A stretch of DNA of 45,786 nucleotides, taken from the NCBI GenBank assembly GCA_964386865.1, contig CAYLUN010000044.1, forward strand, positions 1 to 45,786. The letters are read 5' to 3'. A model generated the notes under the pieces. That model was not told the origin of the DNA. It saw only the letters and a list, made by a program, of their open reading frames with translations, and searched no databases. This document shows positions 1-8,155 of the stretch, piece after piece. A program made the position numbers and the translations under genes. This DNA comes from CAYLUN01 sp964386865 (GTDB taxonomy: Bacteria > Verrucomicrobiota > Kiritimatiellia > RFP12 > UBA1067). Position 1 is the stretch's first letter, and each line of letters starts with the position of its first letter.

Positions 1-1194
1 TCGCCGGGCGCGGAGCACCTGTGCGGGGCGGGCGTGGCCTTCAAGGTGGCGCACGCGCTCGCCGAGCTGGGCAAGGAGAACGGGTGGTATCAGGGCGCGT
101 CGTTCGGCGGCGAGCTGCTGACGCCGGTCGGCGTGGCGACGGTGACGGACGTCGTGCCGCTGACGGGCGAGAACCGCGTGTTCGTGGCGAGCGCGCTCAG
201 GCATTGGAGCCGGTTCGCGGGCGAAGGCCTGCGGGCGTTGCTGACGCGGGCCTCGCAGCAGGCGGTGGACGCGCCCGACGCCTACACGTTTGGCTTCATT
301 TTGGGCCCGCGCCTCAACGCGGCGGGCCGCATGGACTCGGCGATGGTCGCCTATGAGCTGCTGACCACGCGCGACCGTGACCGGGCGGCCGAGCTGGCCG
401 CGCGGCTGGAGGCGTTCAACGGCGAGCGCCGCGGCGTGGAGGCGCGGATTGTGGCGGCGGCGCGGCTGCAGTGCGGGCTCGACGCGGGCGCGGGCGTCTT
501 CGAGGGGGCCGCCGTGGTCGTCGGGGGCGACGGGCCGCACGCGGGCGCGGCGGCGTGGCATCCGGGCGTGATCGGGATCGTGGCGGCCCGGCTGAGCGAC
601 GCGACCGGGCGGCCGGCGGCGGTGGTGGCTTTCGATGAGTCGGGCGCGGGGCGGGGCTCCGTGCGGGCCTCTGAAGGCTACCACGCGCTGGAGGCGCTGG
701 CGGCGGCGGGCGAGGCGCTGGAGGGCTTCGGCGGGCATGCGCGGGCGGCGGGCTTTCGCGTCAAGCCGGGCTGTTTCGAGCGGTTCAAACTGCTATTCTG
801 CGAGTCCTGCGCGCGGCAGGCAGTGGGCGCGGCGCGCACGCTCAACGTGGACGGCTGGCTGGCGCCCGAGGAGGTCTCGCTCGAGCTGTACCGGGCGCAG
901 CAGCGGCTGGCGCCGTTCGGCATCGGAAACCCCGCGCCGCGCTGGGGCGTGCGCGGGGCCCTGCTGGAGCGTGCGCAGCCGGTAGGACAGGCGGGCGAGC
1001 ACCTCCAGCTCGCCTTCAGGCTCGGCCCGGGAAGAACGGTGCGCGGGGTGTGGTTCCGCAACGGCGCGGCCGCCGAAGCCCTGCGCGCGGCCGGGGCGCG
1101 CTTCGACGTGGTGTTCGAGCTGGCGCAGAACGAGTTCGGCGGCGAGGCCACGGCCGAGATGCGCGTGGTGGACCTGTCGCCGGCGCTACAGTAG
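1..1194 (+). CDS. recJ: Single-stranded-DNA exonuclease RecJ, 3' part
   Basis: The gene is open at the left window edge, so only the last 397 residues are visible. RecJ is a 5'-3' single-strand DNA exonuclease of the DHH family that acts in recombination and mismatch repair. Visible family motifs, in order, are CGAGVAFK (about residue 8), TDVVPLTGENR, FILGPRLNAAGRM, the DHHA1 block HPGVIGIVAARL (about 182) and the nucleic-acid binding loop GGHARAAGF (about 244). An OB-fold-like C-terminal region follows, with the family-like phrase LAPFGIGNPAP. The N-terminal DHH metal-binding motifs lie outside the window. An in-frame ATG at 34 is internal, since the reading frame and the homology start upstream of it. 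The gene ends 66 nt before the GH2 gene, and no terminator is visible. Confidence 0.93.
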   Translation, partial: SPGAEHLCGAGVAFKVAHALAELGKENGWYQGASFGGELLTPVGVATVTDVVPLTGENRVFVASALRHWSRFAGEGLRALLTRASQQAVDAPDAYTFGFILGPRLNAAGRMDSAMVAYELLTTRDRDRAAELAARLEAFNGERRGVEARIVAAARLQCGLDAGAGVFEGAAVVVGGDGPHAGAAAWHPGVIGIVAARLSDATGRPAAVVAFDESGAGRGSVRASEGYHALEALAAAGEALEGFGGHARAAGFRVKPGCFERFKLLFCESCARQAVGAARTLNVDGWLAPEEVSLELYRAQQRLAPFGIGNPAPRWGVRGALLERAQPVGQAGEHLQLAFRLGPGRTVRGVWFRNGAAAEALRAAGARFDVVFELAQNEFGGEATAEMRVVDLSPALQ

Positions 1195-1260
1195 GGTGGC
1201 AATTCGCGTTGCCGCGGCACGCGCCATGGTTTACACTCTGACCCATCCACGGAGGTGCGT

Positions 1261-4200
1261 ATGAGCAAGACGATGGCCGCGTGCGCGGGGGTTGCGCTGG
1301 CGCTGGGGGCGTCGGCGGCCGAGGTGTACCTGACGGGCCTGGACATCTCGAAGACCACGCAGGGCTGGAAAGAGGCGGCCCGCGATTTCAACCTGCTGGG
1401 CTACCGGCTGAAAGTGGCGGATCAGGCCTACACCAACGGCATGGCCACGCACGCGCCTTCGGAACTCTACGTGGAGCTGCGCGGCGCCACGCGCTTCCTG
1501 GCCGACGTCGCCGTGGATGACACCAGCGACCAGCCCGACAAGCGCGTGGTCTTCCAGGTGATCGGTGACGGCCGCCTGCTGTGGCAGAGCCAGCCCCTGA
1601 AGCGCGGCGACCGCCCCGTGCCCGTCGACGTCGACCTGTCGGCCTTCCGCGCCGCGCTGCTACGCGTCGACCCGTGGCGGGACGGCACCGCCGCCGACCA
1701 CGCCGACTGGCTCAACGCGCGCTTCGTCACCGCGTCCAAAAACAAGCCGTGCGCCACCGGCTCGCTGGGCTGGCCCACGGTCTGGCTCTCCACGCTCGAC
1801 GCGTCACTGGCGACGCCCAAGGGCTCCGTTGTCGGCGCCGCCCCGTCCATCGCGGGCGTCCGCTACACGGAGGGCCTGACCTTCCAGGCTCCGGCCGCGT
1901 TCTGCCTGCTCAGCGGCGGCGCCGCGCGTTTTGCGGGCAAGGTCGGCGTCGACGACGGCAGCGCGCCGAGCGGCCACGCGGAGTTCGCCCTGTACGGCGA
2001 CGGCAAAGAGCTGTGGCGCAGCGGCGTGATGAAGCGCGGCGACCCGGCCCGGCCCTTCGACGTCAGCCTGGCGGGCGTCGGGCTCGTGCGGCTGGCGACC
2101 GAGTCCGCCGGCAGCGTCGCGGTGAAAGGCGCGTGGGCGGAGACCGCCTTCGCGCTCGACGGCTGGATGAAGCCCTGCGCCACTTACAGCCCCGCCCTGT
2201 ACGAGAGCCGCCCGGAGTGGGAGAACCCGCGCGTGTTCCGCGTGGGCGCCGAGCAGGCCGCCGCCACGATGATGGTCTACGACTCCGCCCAGGCGGCGCG
2301 GAGCGCGGAGTCGCGCGACGCGTCGCCGTACTTCCTCTCGCTCGACGGCGTCTGGAAATACCGCTGGGTGCCGCATCCCGACCAGCGCCCCGCGGACTTT
2401 GTTCTGCCCGCGGTCTCCGTCGCCGACTGGGGCGACATGACGGTGCCGGACAGCGTCGAGGTGCGCGGTTTCGGCACGCCGCTCTACAAGAACAGCGGCT
2501 ACTACTTCAACGTCGACCCGCCCTTTGTGATGGGCGAGCCCGAGCCGCGCTACACCACCTTCAAGGAGCGCAACGCGGTCAGCTCCTACCGGCGAACCTT
2601 CGCCGTGCCGAAGGGCTGGCGCGGCCGCACGGTCTACCTGCGCTTCGACGGCTTCGCCTCGGCGATCGACGTCTGGCTCAACGGCGAGCGCATCGGCTAC
2701 GCCGAGGACGGGCGCCAGGGCGCGAGCTTCGACGTGACCTCCACGCTCAAGCCGGGCGAGAACACGCTGGCCGTGCAGGTCTACCGGCTCTGCGACGGCT
2801 CGTACATGGAGGACCAGGACTTCTGGCGGCTCTCCGGCCTCATCCGGCCCGTCTACCTCTGGTCCGCCCCCGCGACGCACATCCGCGACTTCTTTGTGCG
2901 CACGACCCCCGTGGCCGAGGGCGACTACGCGGGCGCGTGGAACCTCAAGGTCGAGGCCGACCTGCGGGGCGCTGCGCAGGGCGTGACGCTCGAAGCGGAG
3001 CTCTACCCGCACAGCTTTTCCGGCGGCCGCGTTGCCCGCGGGCACGCCGTGCCGGTGGGCCAGTCGGTGCAGCTCAACATCCCCGTGCCGTCGCCGCGCC
3101 TGTGGTCGGCCGAGCAGCCCGACCTCTACAAGCTGGTGCTGACGCTCAAGGACGCCCGCGGCCGCCCGCTGGCGGCGGTGCCGCAAAAGGTCGGCTTCCG
3201 GCAGGTCGAGCTGAAGAAAGGGCAGATGCTGGTCAACGGCCAGCCGGTCCTCATCAAGGGCGCGAACCGCCACGAGATGGATCCCGACCACGGCTACGCG
3301 GTCCCGTATGCGCGCATGGTGCAGGACGTCACGTCCATGAAGCGCCACAACATCAACGCCGTCCGCGCCAGCCACTACCCCAACGACCCGCGCTGGTACG
3401 ACCTCTGCGACGAGTACGGGCTCTACGTGATGGACGAGGCGAACCTCGAGACGCACGGCCTCTCCGACACGCCGCGCAACCCCGTGATCGACCCGGCCTA
3501 CCGCGCCGCCGCCATGGACCGCGAGGTCGGCATGGTCGAGCGCGACAAGAACCACCCGTCCGTCATCATCTGGTCGCTGGGCAACGACAACAACGTGGAC
3601 TCCGACTTCTTCGGCCAGGCCGACGCGTGGATCCGCTCCCGCGACTCCGGCCGCCCCGTCCGGAACCCGCGCAGCGGCCCGCGCGACACGGGCGACTCCA
3701 TCCCCCGTTTGCAGGGCGGGTTCATCTGGGACTACGTGGACCAGGCGCTGCGCAAGCCCATCCCCTCCGAGCGCGTGCGGCACGGCGGCCCCGAAACCTT
3801 CTGGGCGTACGGCGGCGACTACGGCGACTACCCGAACGACGGCAACTTCAACAGCAACGGGCTCGTGCAGCCGGACCGCCGCCCGTCGCCGCTGATGGCC
3901 GAGGCGCGCCACGGCTACCAGACCATGTCCGTCGAGGCCGTCGACGTCACGCGCGGGCTCTTCCGCGTCAAGAACGAGGCCTTCTTCACCAACCTGAAGG
4001 CGTACGAGTGCCGCTGGACGTACGAGGAGAACGGCGCGGTTATCGCCGGCGGCTCGCTCGGCCGCCTCGACATCCAGCCGCGCGCGACCCAGGCGGTCTC
4101 GCTGCCGCTCTCGATGGTGCGCCGCCCCGCCTACGCGGCGCTGGTCAGCACCTGGAACTTCACCTTCGCGACCGCGCGCAAGACGCGCTGGGCCGATGCG

Positions 4201-5154
4201 GGCCACGTCGCCGGCCAATCCCAGCTGGTTGTGCCCTCGAACCCGCCGCCCGCCGCGATGCCCCAGCTGGCGGGCCGCGCCGAGGTTCGCCTCGAGGAGG
4301 CCGAGGACGCGGTGACGGCGACGGGCGCCGATTTCACCGCGCGCATCAGCAAGGAGAGCGGCTCGCTCGTCTCGTGGAAAGTGAAGGGCGAGGAGCAGCT
4401 TCTCGCGCCGCTCGCGCCCAGCTTCTGGCGCGCGCCGACCGACAACGACCGCGGCAGCGGCATGCCCGAGCGCCACGCGGTCTGGCGCCGCGCGGCCGAG
4501 CGCCGCGAGGTGCGTGGCGTCAGCGTCAAGCGCGAGGTCGACGGCACGTGGCAGGCGCTGGTGCGGCTGGCTTTCCCGGAGGCGGGCGAGACCGCCGGAA
4601 CGCTGGCCTACTCGTTCTCCAGCGCCGGCCACATCCGCGTGGCCTTCAACGTCGAGCCCGCGGGCAATGGCCTCGCGTCCGTGCCCCGCGTCGGGCTGAC
4701 CCTGCAGCTTCCCGCCGCCTACGACCGCGTCACGTGGCTGGGCCGCGGCCCGCACGAGAACTATGCCGACCGCCGGGCCTCGGCCTTCTTCGGCCTCTAC
4801 ACGCTCGCCGCCGAGGCGTTCTTCTTCCCGTACCTCGAGCCGCAGGAGACCGGCAACCGCATGGACACCTTCTGGGCCACCTTCACCAACGGCGCGGGCA
4901 AAGGCGTCAAGGTCGCGGGCGACCCCACGATCAATTTCAGCATCCTGCCCTACACGGCCGAGGAACTCACGGTGCGCAAGCACCCGTGGGAGCTGAACCG
5001 CTGCGGCAACTGGGTCGTGAACATCGACTACGGCCAAATGGGCCTCGCGGGCGAGGACAGCGGGGGCGCGCGCCCCTCGCCCGAGTACCAGCTCCTGCCC
5101 GACCGCGCCTACACCTGCAGCTTCGTGCTCTCACCCGTGCTTCCCGCGCGCTGA
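1261..5154 (+). CDS. Secreted GH2 beta-galactosidase-like protein, catalytic segment missing
   Basis: The protein has 1297 residues. The ATG at 1261 is preferred over the in-frame GTG at 1255 because GGAGG lies at 1251-1255. Order of domains: signal peptide (1-20), NPCBM-like domain (about 20-155), a second NPCBM-like domain (about 190-300), GH2 jelly-roll (about 345-540), Ig-like domain (to about 640), TIM barrel (about 645-890), DUF4981-like domain, and a complete Bgal_small domain (about 1040-1297). LacZ landmarks are clear: NRHEMDPDHG, SHYPNDPRWY, DEANLETHGL, NHPSVIIWSLGN and RLQGGFIWDYVDQAL. The LacZ acid/base Glu after SLGN is Asp here (residue 776, codon 3586-3588). The stretch between it and PRLQGG (from residue 815) is only about 40 residues, against roughly 100 in E. 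coli LacZ, and the nucleophile block CEYAHAMGN is absent. The frame stays open. It may be an inactive paralog, a binding protein, or an assembly deletion. Confidence 0.9.
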   Translation: MSKTMAACAGVALALGASAAEVYLTGLDISKTTQGWKEAARDFNLLGYRLKVADQAYTNGMATHAPSELYVELRGATRFLADVAVDDTSDQPDKRVVFQVIGDGRLLWQSQPLKRGDRPVPVDVDLSAFRAALLRVDPWRDGTAADHADWLNARFVTASKNKPCATGSLGWPTVWLSTLDASLATPKGSVVGAAPSIAGVRYTEGLTFQAPAAFCLLSGGAARFAGKVGVDDGSAPSGHAEFALYGDGKELWRSGVMKRGDPARPFDVSLAGVGLVRLATESAGSVAVKGAWAETAFALDGWMKPCATYSPALYESRPEWENPRVFRVGAEQAAATMMVYDSAQAARSAESRDASPYFLSLDGVWKYRWVPHPDQRPADFVLPAVSVADWGDMTVPDSVEVRGFGTPLYKNSGYYFNVDPPFVMGEPEPRYTTFKERNAVSSYRRTFAVPKGWRGRTVYLRFDGFASAIDVWLNGERIGYAEDGRQGASFDVTSTLKPGENTLAVQVYRLCDGSYMEDQDFWRLSGLIRPVYLWSAPATHIRDFFVRTTPVAEGDYAGAWNLKVEADLRGAAQGVTLEAELYPHSFSGGRVARGHAVPVGQSVQLNIPVPSPRLWSAEQPDLYKLVLTLKDARGRPLAAVPQKVGFRQVELKKGQMLVNGQPVLIKGANRHEMDPDHGYAVPYARMVQDVTSMKRHNINAVRASHYPNDPRWYDLCDEYGLYVMDEANLETHGLSDTPRNPVIDPAYRAAAMDREVGMVERDKNHPSVIIWSLGNDNNVDSDFFGQADAWIRSRDSGRPVRNPRSGPRDTGDSIPRLQGGFIWDYVDQALRKPIPSERVRHGGPETFWAYGGDYGDYPNDGNFNSNGLVQPDRRPSPLMAEARHGYQTMSVEAVDVTRGLFRVKNEAFFTNLKAYECRWTYEENGAVIAGGSLGRLDIQPRATQAVSLPLSMVRRPAYAALVSTWNFTFATARKTRWADAGHVAGQSQLVVPSNPPPAAMPQLAGRAEVRLEEAEDAVTATGADFTARISKESGSLVSWKVKGEEQLLAPLAPSFWRAPTDNDRGSGMPERHAVWRRAAERREVRGVSVKREVDGTWQALVRLAFPEAGETAGTLAYSFSSAGHIRVAFNVEPAGNGLASVPRVGLTLQLPAAYDRVTWLGRGPHENYADRRASAFFGLYTLAAEAFFFPYLEPQETGNRMDTFWATFTNGAGKGVKVAGDPTINFSILPYTAEELTVRKHPWELNRCGNWVVNIDYGQMGLAGEDSGGARPSPEYQLLPDRAYTCSFVLSPVLPAR

Positions 5155-5324
5155 GGGGCGCCCGCGCGAGCCCTGTGCGACGTGAGTAAACGCGATTCGT
5201 AGTCGTAGAATTGAAGAATGGCCTTGTTATAAACAGAGGCGGAACTAATTCAGGAGTGTGGCGTATGGTGATATTAAGCAACTTCAATAAGACAATTAAG
5301 GCGGTAAAGGGGTTGTAATTTGAC

Positions 5325-5458
5325 ATTAGATCCCGCTGAAAAAGTCGGCGGGCGGCGGTGAATCGAACGAGAACGCCCTCACGGGCGCACTACAAACGGG
5401 TGCGAAGCGTTCGTAGTGGCGCCGTCAGGCGCTCAAAGCCGACTTTTTCAGCGGAGTC
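5325..5458. repeat. Palindromic dispersed element, family A, copy 1
   Basis: The ends are inverted repeats: CCGCTGAAAAAGTCGGC near 5332 and GCCGACTTTTTCAGCGG ending at 5454. Inside, a smaller inverted pair is formed around CCCTCACGGGCGCACTAC and TTCGTAGTGGCGCCGTCAGG. A second copy in the same orientation is at 41054-41186. No open frame of note lies inside. It looks like a non-autonomous MITE- or REP-type element and could fold into one long hairpin downstream of the GH2 gene. Confidence 0.8.
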
Positions 5459-5577
5459 GACATTGGGCCAACAGCCGATGCGGTGAGTTTTGAGAGCGGT
5501 AGGCGCGGGGTGCCACCGTGTGCGCGGCACGGATTGTATTTCCGGGCGAGAGCGGGAGGTTGAACGTTGAGCGTTCC

Positions 5578-5612
5578 GTGCCTTCGCGCCCACCACGCAT
5601 CAGATTCGCGAA
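5578..5612. repeat. Dispersed repeat, family C, copy 1
   Basis: A 35-nt block that begins GTGCC, continues TCGCGCCC and ends CAGATTCGCGAA. A close copy of 36 nt lies at 38485-38520 with only a few differences. It is intergenic in both places. Confidence 0.6.
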
Positions 5613-5644
5613 CCCCGTCACTAACCGATTGCCCGTTTCCGTTA

Positions 5645-5674
5645 TTGCGGCGCACCCGCTTTCTCCGGTAATAT
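5645..5674 (+). promoter_or_regulatory. Possible sigma-70 promoter of the TPR lipoprotein gene
   Basis: TTGCGG at 5645-5650 and TAATAT at 5669-5674 are separated by 18 nt and lie about 70 nt before the chosen start codon. Both hexamers match the consensus only partly, so this is a weak call. Confidence 0.3.
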
Positions 5675-5746
5675 GAATGGTGTTTTGCTGTGTCTTCCTG
5701 CGCCTGCCAGACGGCAGGCGGGGGGGCGCGTCGAGGTGCACCCTTT

Positions 5747-6907
5747 ATGATCCGGACACTCATGCTCCGCAGTTCCGCCGCGCTTCTCCTGTTCGCGTGC
5801 GGGTGCGGCTACCATTCGGCCCAGAGCGCCGTGCGCGACGGCGCGACGGCCTTTCGGGAGAAGAACTACCCCAAGGCCATCGAGTCGTACACGCGCGCCA
5901 CCAAGCGGATCACCGATTCGCCGGAACTCTACTACAACCTCGGCCTGGCCCACTGGTACGAGGGCAACATGGAGCCCGCGCAGGCCGCCTACCAGGCGGC
6001 GCTTGAACTCCGGCCCGGATACGGCGACGCGTGGAAGGGGCTGGGCGACATCGCGTATTGCCAGAAAGAGTGGCCCCGGGCCCAGACGAATTTGGAGCGG
6101 GCGCTCGCCGTGGCGACCAACAGCCTCGAGCAGGCGAAGGTGCTGAACTCGCTGGCGCTGGTTGAGTCGGCGCGGGAGCGCTACGATCTCGCCCGCCTCG
6201 ACCTGCTGCGCGCGCTCAAGGGCTGCAAGCGCTACGAAGCCGCCTACTACAACCTCGCCAGCCTGTATCGCGACAAGTTCAACCTGCGCGAGGAGGCGCT
6301 CGATAACTTCGAGATCTACGTGCGGCTGGCCGACGCCAAGGACGAGCACTACGAGAAGGCGATGAACAACATCAAGCGTCTGAGGCTGAACCTGGACCGC
6401 ACGCACGCGGAGGAGCTGGATGGCGTGCGCCGCGACCCGGCGGCCGCGGCCAAGGCGCTACAGGAGGGGGCGCGCCAGCATGCGCTCAAGCAGTATTCGA
6501 AAGCGACCAAGATGTACCGCGACGCGCTGGCCGCCGACCCGTTCACGTTCAGCGCGGCGTTCGGCCTGGCCATGGCGCTCAAGGCGCAGGGGCAGAAGGC
6601 CGAGGCGGCCGAGGCGTTCAGGCGGGCGGCGGAGATCAGCCCCAACCATCAGGACAGCTACTATCAGGCGGCCGACCTGCTGCTGCAGCTGAAGCACACC
6701 GCGGAAGCGGCCAAGGTGCTCGACCGGGCGATCGCGCGCAGCCCCTTCAACCCCCTGAACGCCGAACTCATGGCGCGCATACGCTGCGCCGAGTCGCGCC
6801 TGCCCGAGGCCCGCGCCTACGGGGAGTTCTATCTGTCCCTGCTGCAGCCGAACGACCGGAACCGCGCGCCCTACGAGAAATGGGTCAAGACGTTACCAGC
6901 CAACTAG
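5747..6907 (+). CDS. TPR-repeat lipoprotein
   Basis: The protein has 386 residues from the ATG at 5747. A GTG at 5690 would add 19 unlikely residues before the signal. The N-terminus is a lipoprotein-type signal with a lipobox-like LLFAC, the cysteine being residue 18; Phe at -2 is less usual. The rest is helical and holds at least five tetratricopeptide repeats, for example the segments around ELYYNLGLAHWYEGNME, AYYNLASLYRDKFN, and SAAFGLAMALKAQGQKAEAA followed by DSYYQAADLLLQL. TPRs are protein-interaction scaffolds, so it is probably an envelope-anchored adaptor. No enzymatic domain is seen. It is followed by four tandem palindromes and then the CvpA/sigma cluster on the same strand. Partner and pathway are unknown. 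Confidence 0.85.
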   Translation: MIRTLMLRSSAALLLFACGCGYHSAQSAVRDGATAFREKNYPKAIESYTRATKRITDSPELYYNLGLAHWYEGNMEPAQAAYQAALELRPGYGDAWKGLGDIAYCQKEWPRAQTNLERALAVATNSLEQAKVLNSLALVESARERYDLARLDLLRALKGCKRYEAAYYNLASLYRDKFNLREEALDNFEIYVRLADAKDEHYEKAMNNIKRLRLNLDRTHAEELDGVRRDPAAAAKALQEGARQHALKQYSKATKMYRDALAADPFTFSAAFGLAMALKAQGQKAEAAEAFRRAAEISPNHQDSYYQAADLLLQLKHTAEAAKVLDRAIARSPFNPLNAELMARIRCAESRLPEARAYGEFYLSLLQPNDRNRAPYEKWVKTLPAN

Positions 6908-6908
6908 C

Positions 6909-7046
6909 GCGGACGGCAGGGGGCTGCCGTCCCTACCGGAACGCGCGGACGGCAGGGGGCTGCCGTCCCTACCGGAGAGAGGCGGACGGCAGGGGCTGCC
7001 GTCCCTGCCGGAGAGAGGCGGACGGCAGGGGCTGCCGTTCCTGCCA
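6909..7046 (+). repeat. Four tandem 36-37-nt palindromic units
   Basis: The core begins at 6911, 6947, 6984 and 7020, so the period is 36, 37 and 36 nt. Each core pairs GGACGGCAG with CTGCCGTCC around one to three G; the fourth copy has one mismatch. Units are joined by linkers such as CTACCGGAGAGAGGC. A fifth copy in reverse orientation lies at 15888-15917. The array sits just before the CvpA-like gene and could form a row of hairpins in the transcript. Confidence 0.9.
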
Positions 7047-7093
7047 AAAGAAGGTTTTCAAATCTCGGAATCACGTGAACCCGTAAAGGCCTC

Positions 7094-7591
7094 ATGCTCT
7101 CCCTCCTCAAAGAAATCGCTTGGATCGACGCGCTGGCGATCGGCGCCGTCGTCGTTCTCGTGATCCTCGGCTTTGTGCGCGGGTGCTCGGGCGAAATCGG
7201 GCGTCTGGTGGCGGTCTGCGCGGCGGCGGCGGTCGGCTATTTCGGCTTCGTCCCGGTGTCGCGCGTGGTGCTGACGGCCCGGCTTTTCAACGACAACCCG
7301 TATGCGGGCCGGCTCGTGGCCTTTATCCTCCTGTTCGTCGTCTGCATCGCGCTCTGGCTGGCGCTGCGCCGGCTGCTGGCGGAAGCGATCCGGCTGGTGC
7401 TGAGCCAGCCCTACGACGCGATCTTGGGCGGCATCATCGGCGGCATCAAGGCCTTTGTGCTCGTGGCGGTGCTATGCACCTTCGGCCTGCTCAACCCCAA
7501 CGAGGCCGAGCGCGCGCGCTTTCAACAAGATTCGGTGACGGCAAAACAACTGGCTCCGCTCCTCAAGAGAATTACATCCCCCGATACATAA
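7094..7591 (+). CDS. CvpA-family membrane protein
   Basis: The protein has 165 residues, close to the usual CvpA length. It has about four hydrophobic segments: around WIDALAIGAVVVLVILGFVR (residues 10-29), 36-55, 75-97 and 119-137. The N-terminal pattern of a short helix, a long hydrophobic stretch and GFVRGCSGEIGRLV is typical of CvpA, as is GGIIGGIKAF before the last membrane span. CvpA proteins are inner-membrane proteins linked to colicin V secretion and envelope homeostasis, but the biochemical role is not settled. The gene ends 6 nt before the sigma factor start, so the two are probably co-transcribed. Confidence 0.82.
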   Translation: MLSLLKEIAWIDALAIGAVVVLVILGFVRGCSGEIGRLVAVCAAAAVGYFGFVPVSRVVLTARLFNDNPYAGRLVAFILLFVVCIALWLALRRLLAEAIRLVLSQPYDAILGGIIGGIKAFVLVAVLCTFGLLNPNEAERARFQQDSVTAKQLAPLLKRITSPDT

Positions 7592-7597
7592 GGGGTT

Positions 7598-8155
7598 ATG
7601 AGCACGCACATCGACCTGACTGAGCTGGACGACGCGGCCCTGATGCTGCGGGTCCGCGACGACGACCGCGACGCCTTCGCGGTTCTGGTGAGGCGGCATG
7701 AAAAAATGCTGCTGAACTTTTTTGCGCGCTCCGGCGTTCAATACGATTACGAGGACTTGGCGCAGCAGGCGTTCTTGCGGCTTTACCGCTACCGGGACCG
7801 CTACGTGGCGAGCGCCAAGTTCACGACCTTCCTCTTCCTCTTGGCGAGGCAGGTCTGGATCGATGAGCTGCGGCGGCGCAAGCGGCACGAGCGCCTGGTG
7901 AGCGGGCTGGCGGCTGAGCCTCGCAAGGAGTATGAGCCGCCCGAAGCCTCCGACGCCTCGGAGGCGGGCGGGATGGACTTGGAGCGGGCGCTGGCTTGCC
8001 TGCCGGAGGGCCTGCGGCTGGTGGTGGAGCTGGGCGTGTATCAGGATCTGCCGTACGCCGAGGTGGCCGAGATCCTCGGGATACCGGTCGGCACGGTCAA
8101 GTCGCGCATGTTCAACGCGCTGGCTAAGCTGCGCGAGTTTTTGGAGGAAGAATGA
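7598..8155 (+). CDS. ECF-type RNA polymerase sigma factor
   Basis: The protein has 185 residues, the normal size for an extracytoplasmic-function sigma factor. Region 2 is visible as DAFAVLVRRHEKMLLNFF, then YEDLAQQAFLRLYRYRDRY, then FTTFLFLLARQVWIDELRRR (about residues 25-90). Region 4 is the C-terminal helix-turn-helix, with DLPYAEVAEILGIPVGTVKS and RMFNALAKLREFL (about 150-182). The linker is acidic. The stop overlaps the start of the next gene in ATGA, so the two are translationally coupled. Such coupling normally marks a sigma/anti-sigma pair. Target promoters cannot be read from the window. Confidence 0.93.
   Translation: MSTHIDLTELDDAALMLRVRDDDRDAFAVLVRRHEKMLLNFFARSGVQYDYEDLAQQAFLRLYRYRDRYVASAKFTTFLFLLARQVWIDELRRRKRHERLVSGLAAEPRKEYEPPEASDASEAGGMDLERALACLPEGLRLVVELGVYQDLPYAEVAEILGIPVGTVKSRMFNALAKLREFLEEE

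Larger units (their letters stand above)
5155..5746. other. Repeat-bearing spacer between the GH2 and TPR genes
   Basis: No convincing coding gene is seen. About 5195-5330 is clearly more AT-rich than its surroundings. The region then carries a 25-nt block (5301-5325), a long palindromic element (5325-5458) and a 35-nt dispersed repeat (5578-5612). Each of these has a second copy between 38485 and 41237. A short minus-strand frame at 5425-5763 runs through the palindrome and resembles no protein. Confidence 0.6.

Noticed and set aside
1804..5037. A 1077-codon open frame on the minus strand across the GH2 gene
   Set aside because: The GC-rich coding strand keeps the antisense frame open; the translation is repetitive and rich in Arg, Val and Ala, with no recognisable motif, while the plus strand encodes a clear GH2 protein.
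5425..5763. Minus-strand frame of 112 codons in the spacer
   Set aside because: It runs through the palindromic element and across the start of the TPR gene and has no protein-like pattern.
6909..7046. CRISPR-like array because of the 36-nt period
   Set aside because: The units are contiguous palindromes with nearly identical linkers; there are no unique spacers and no cas genes.
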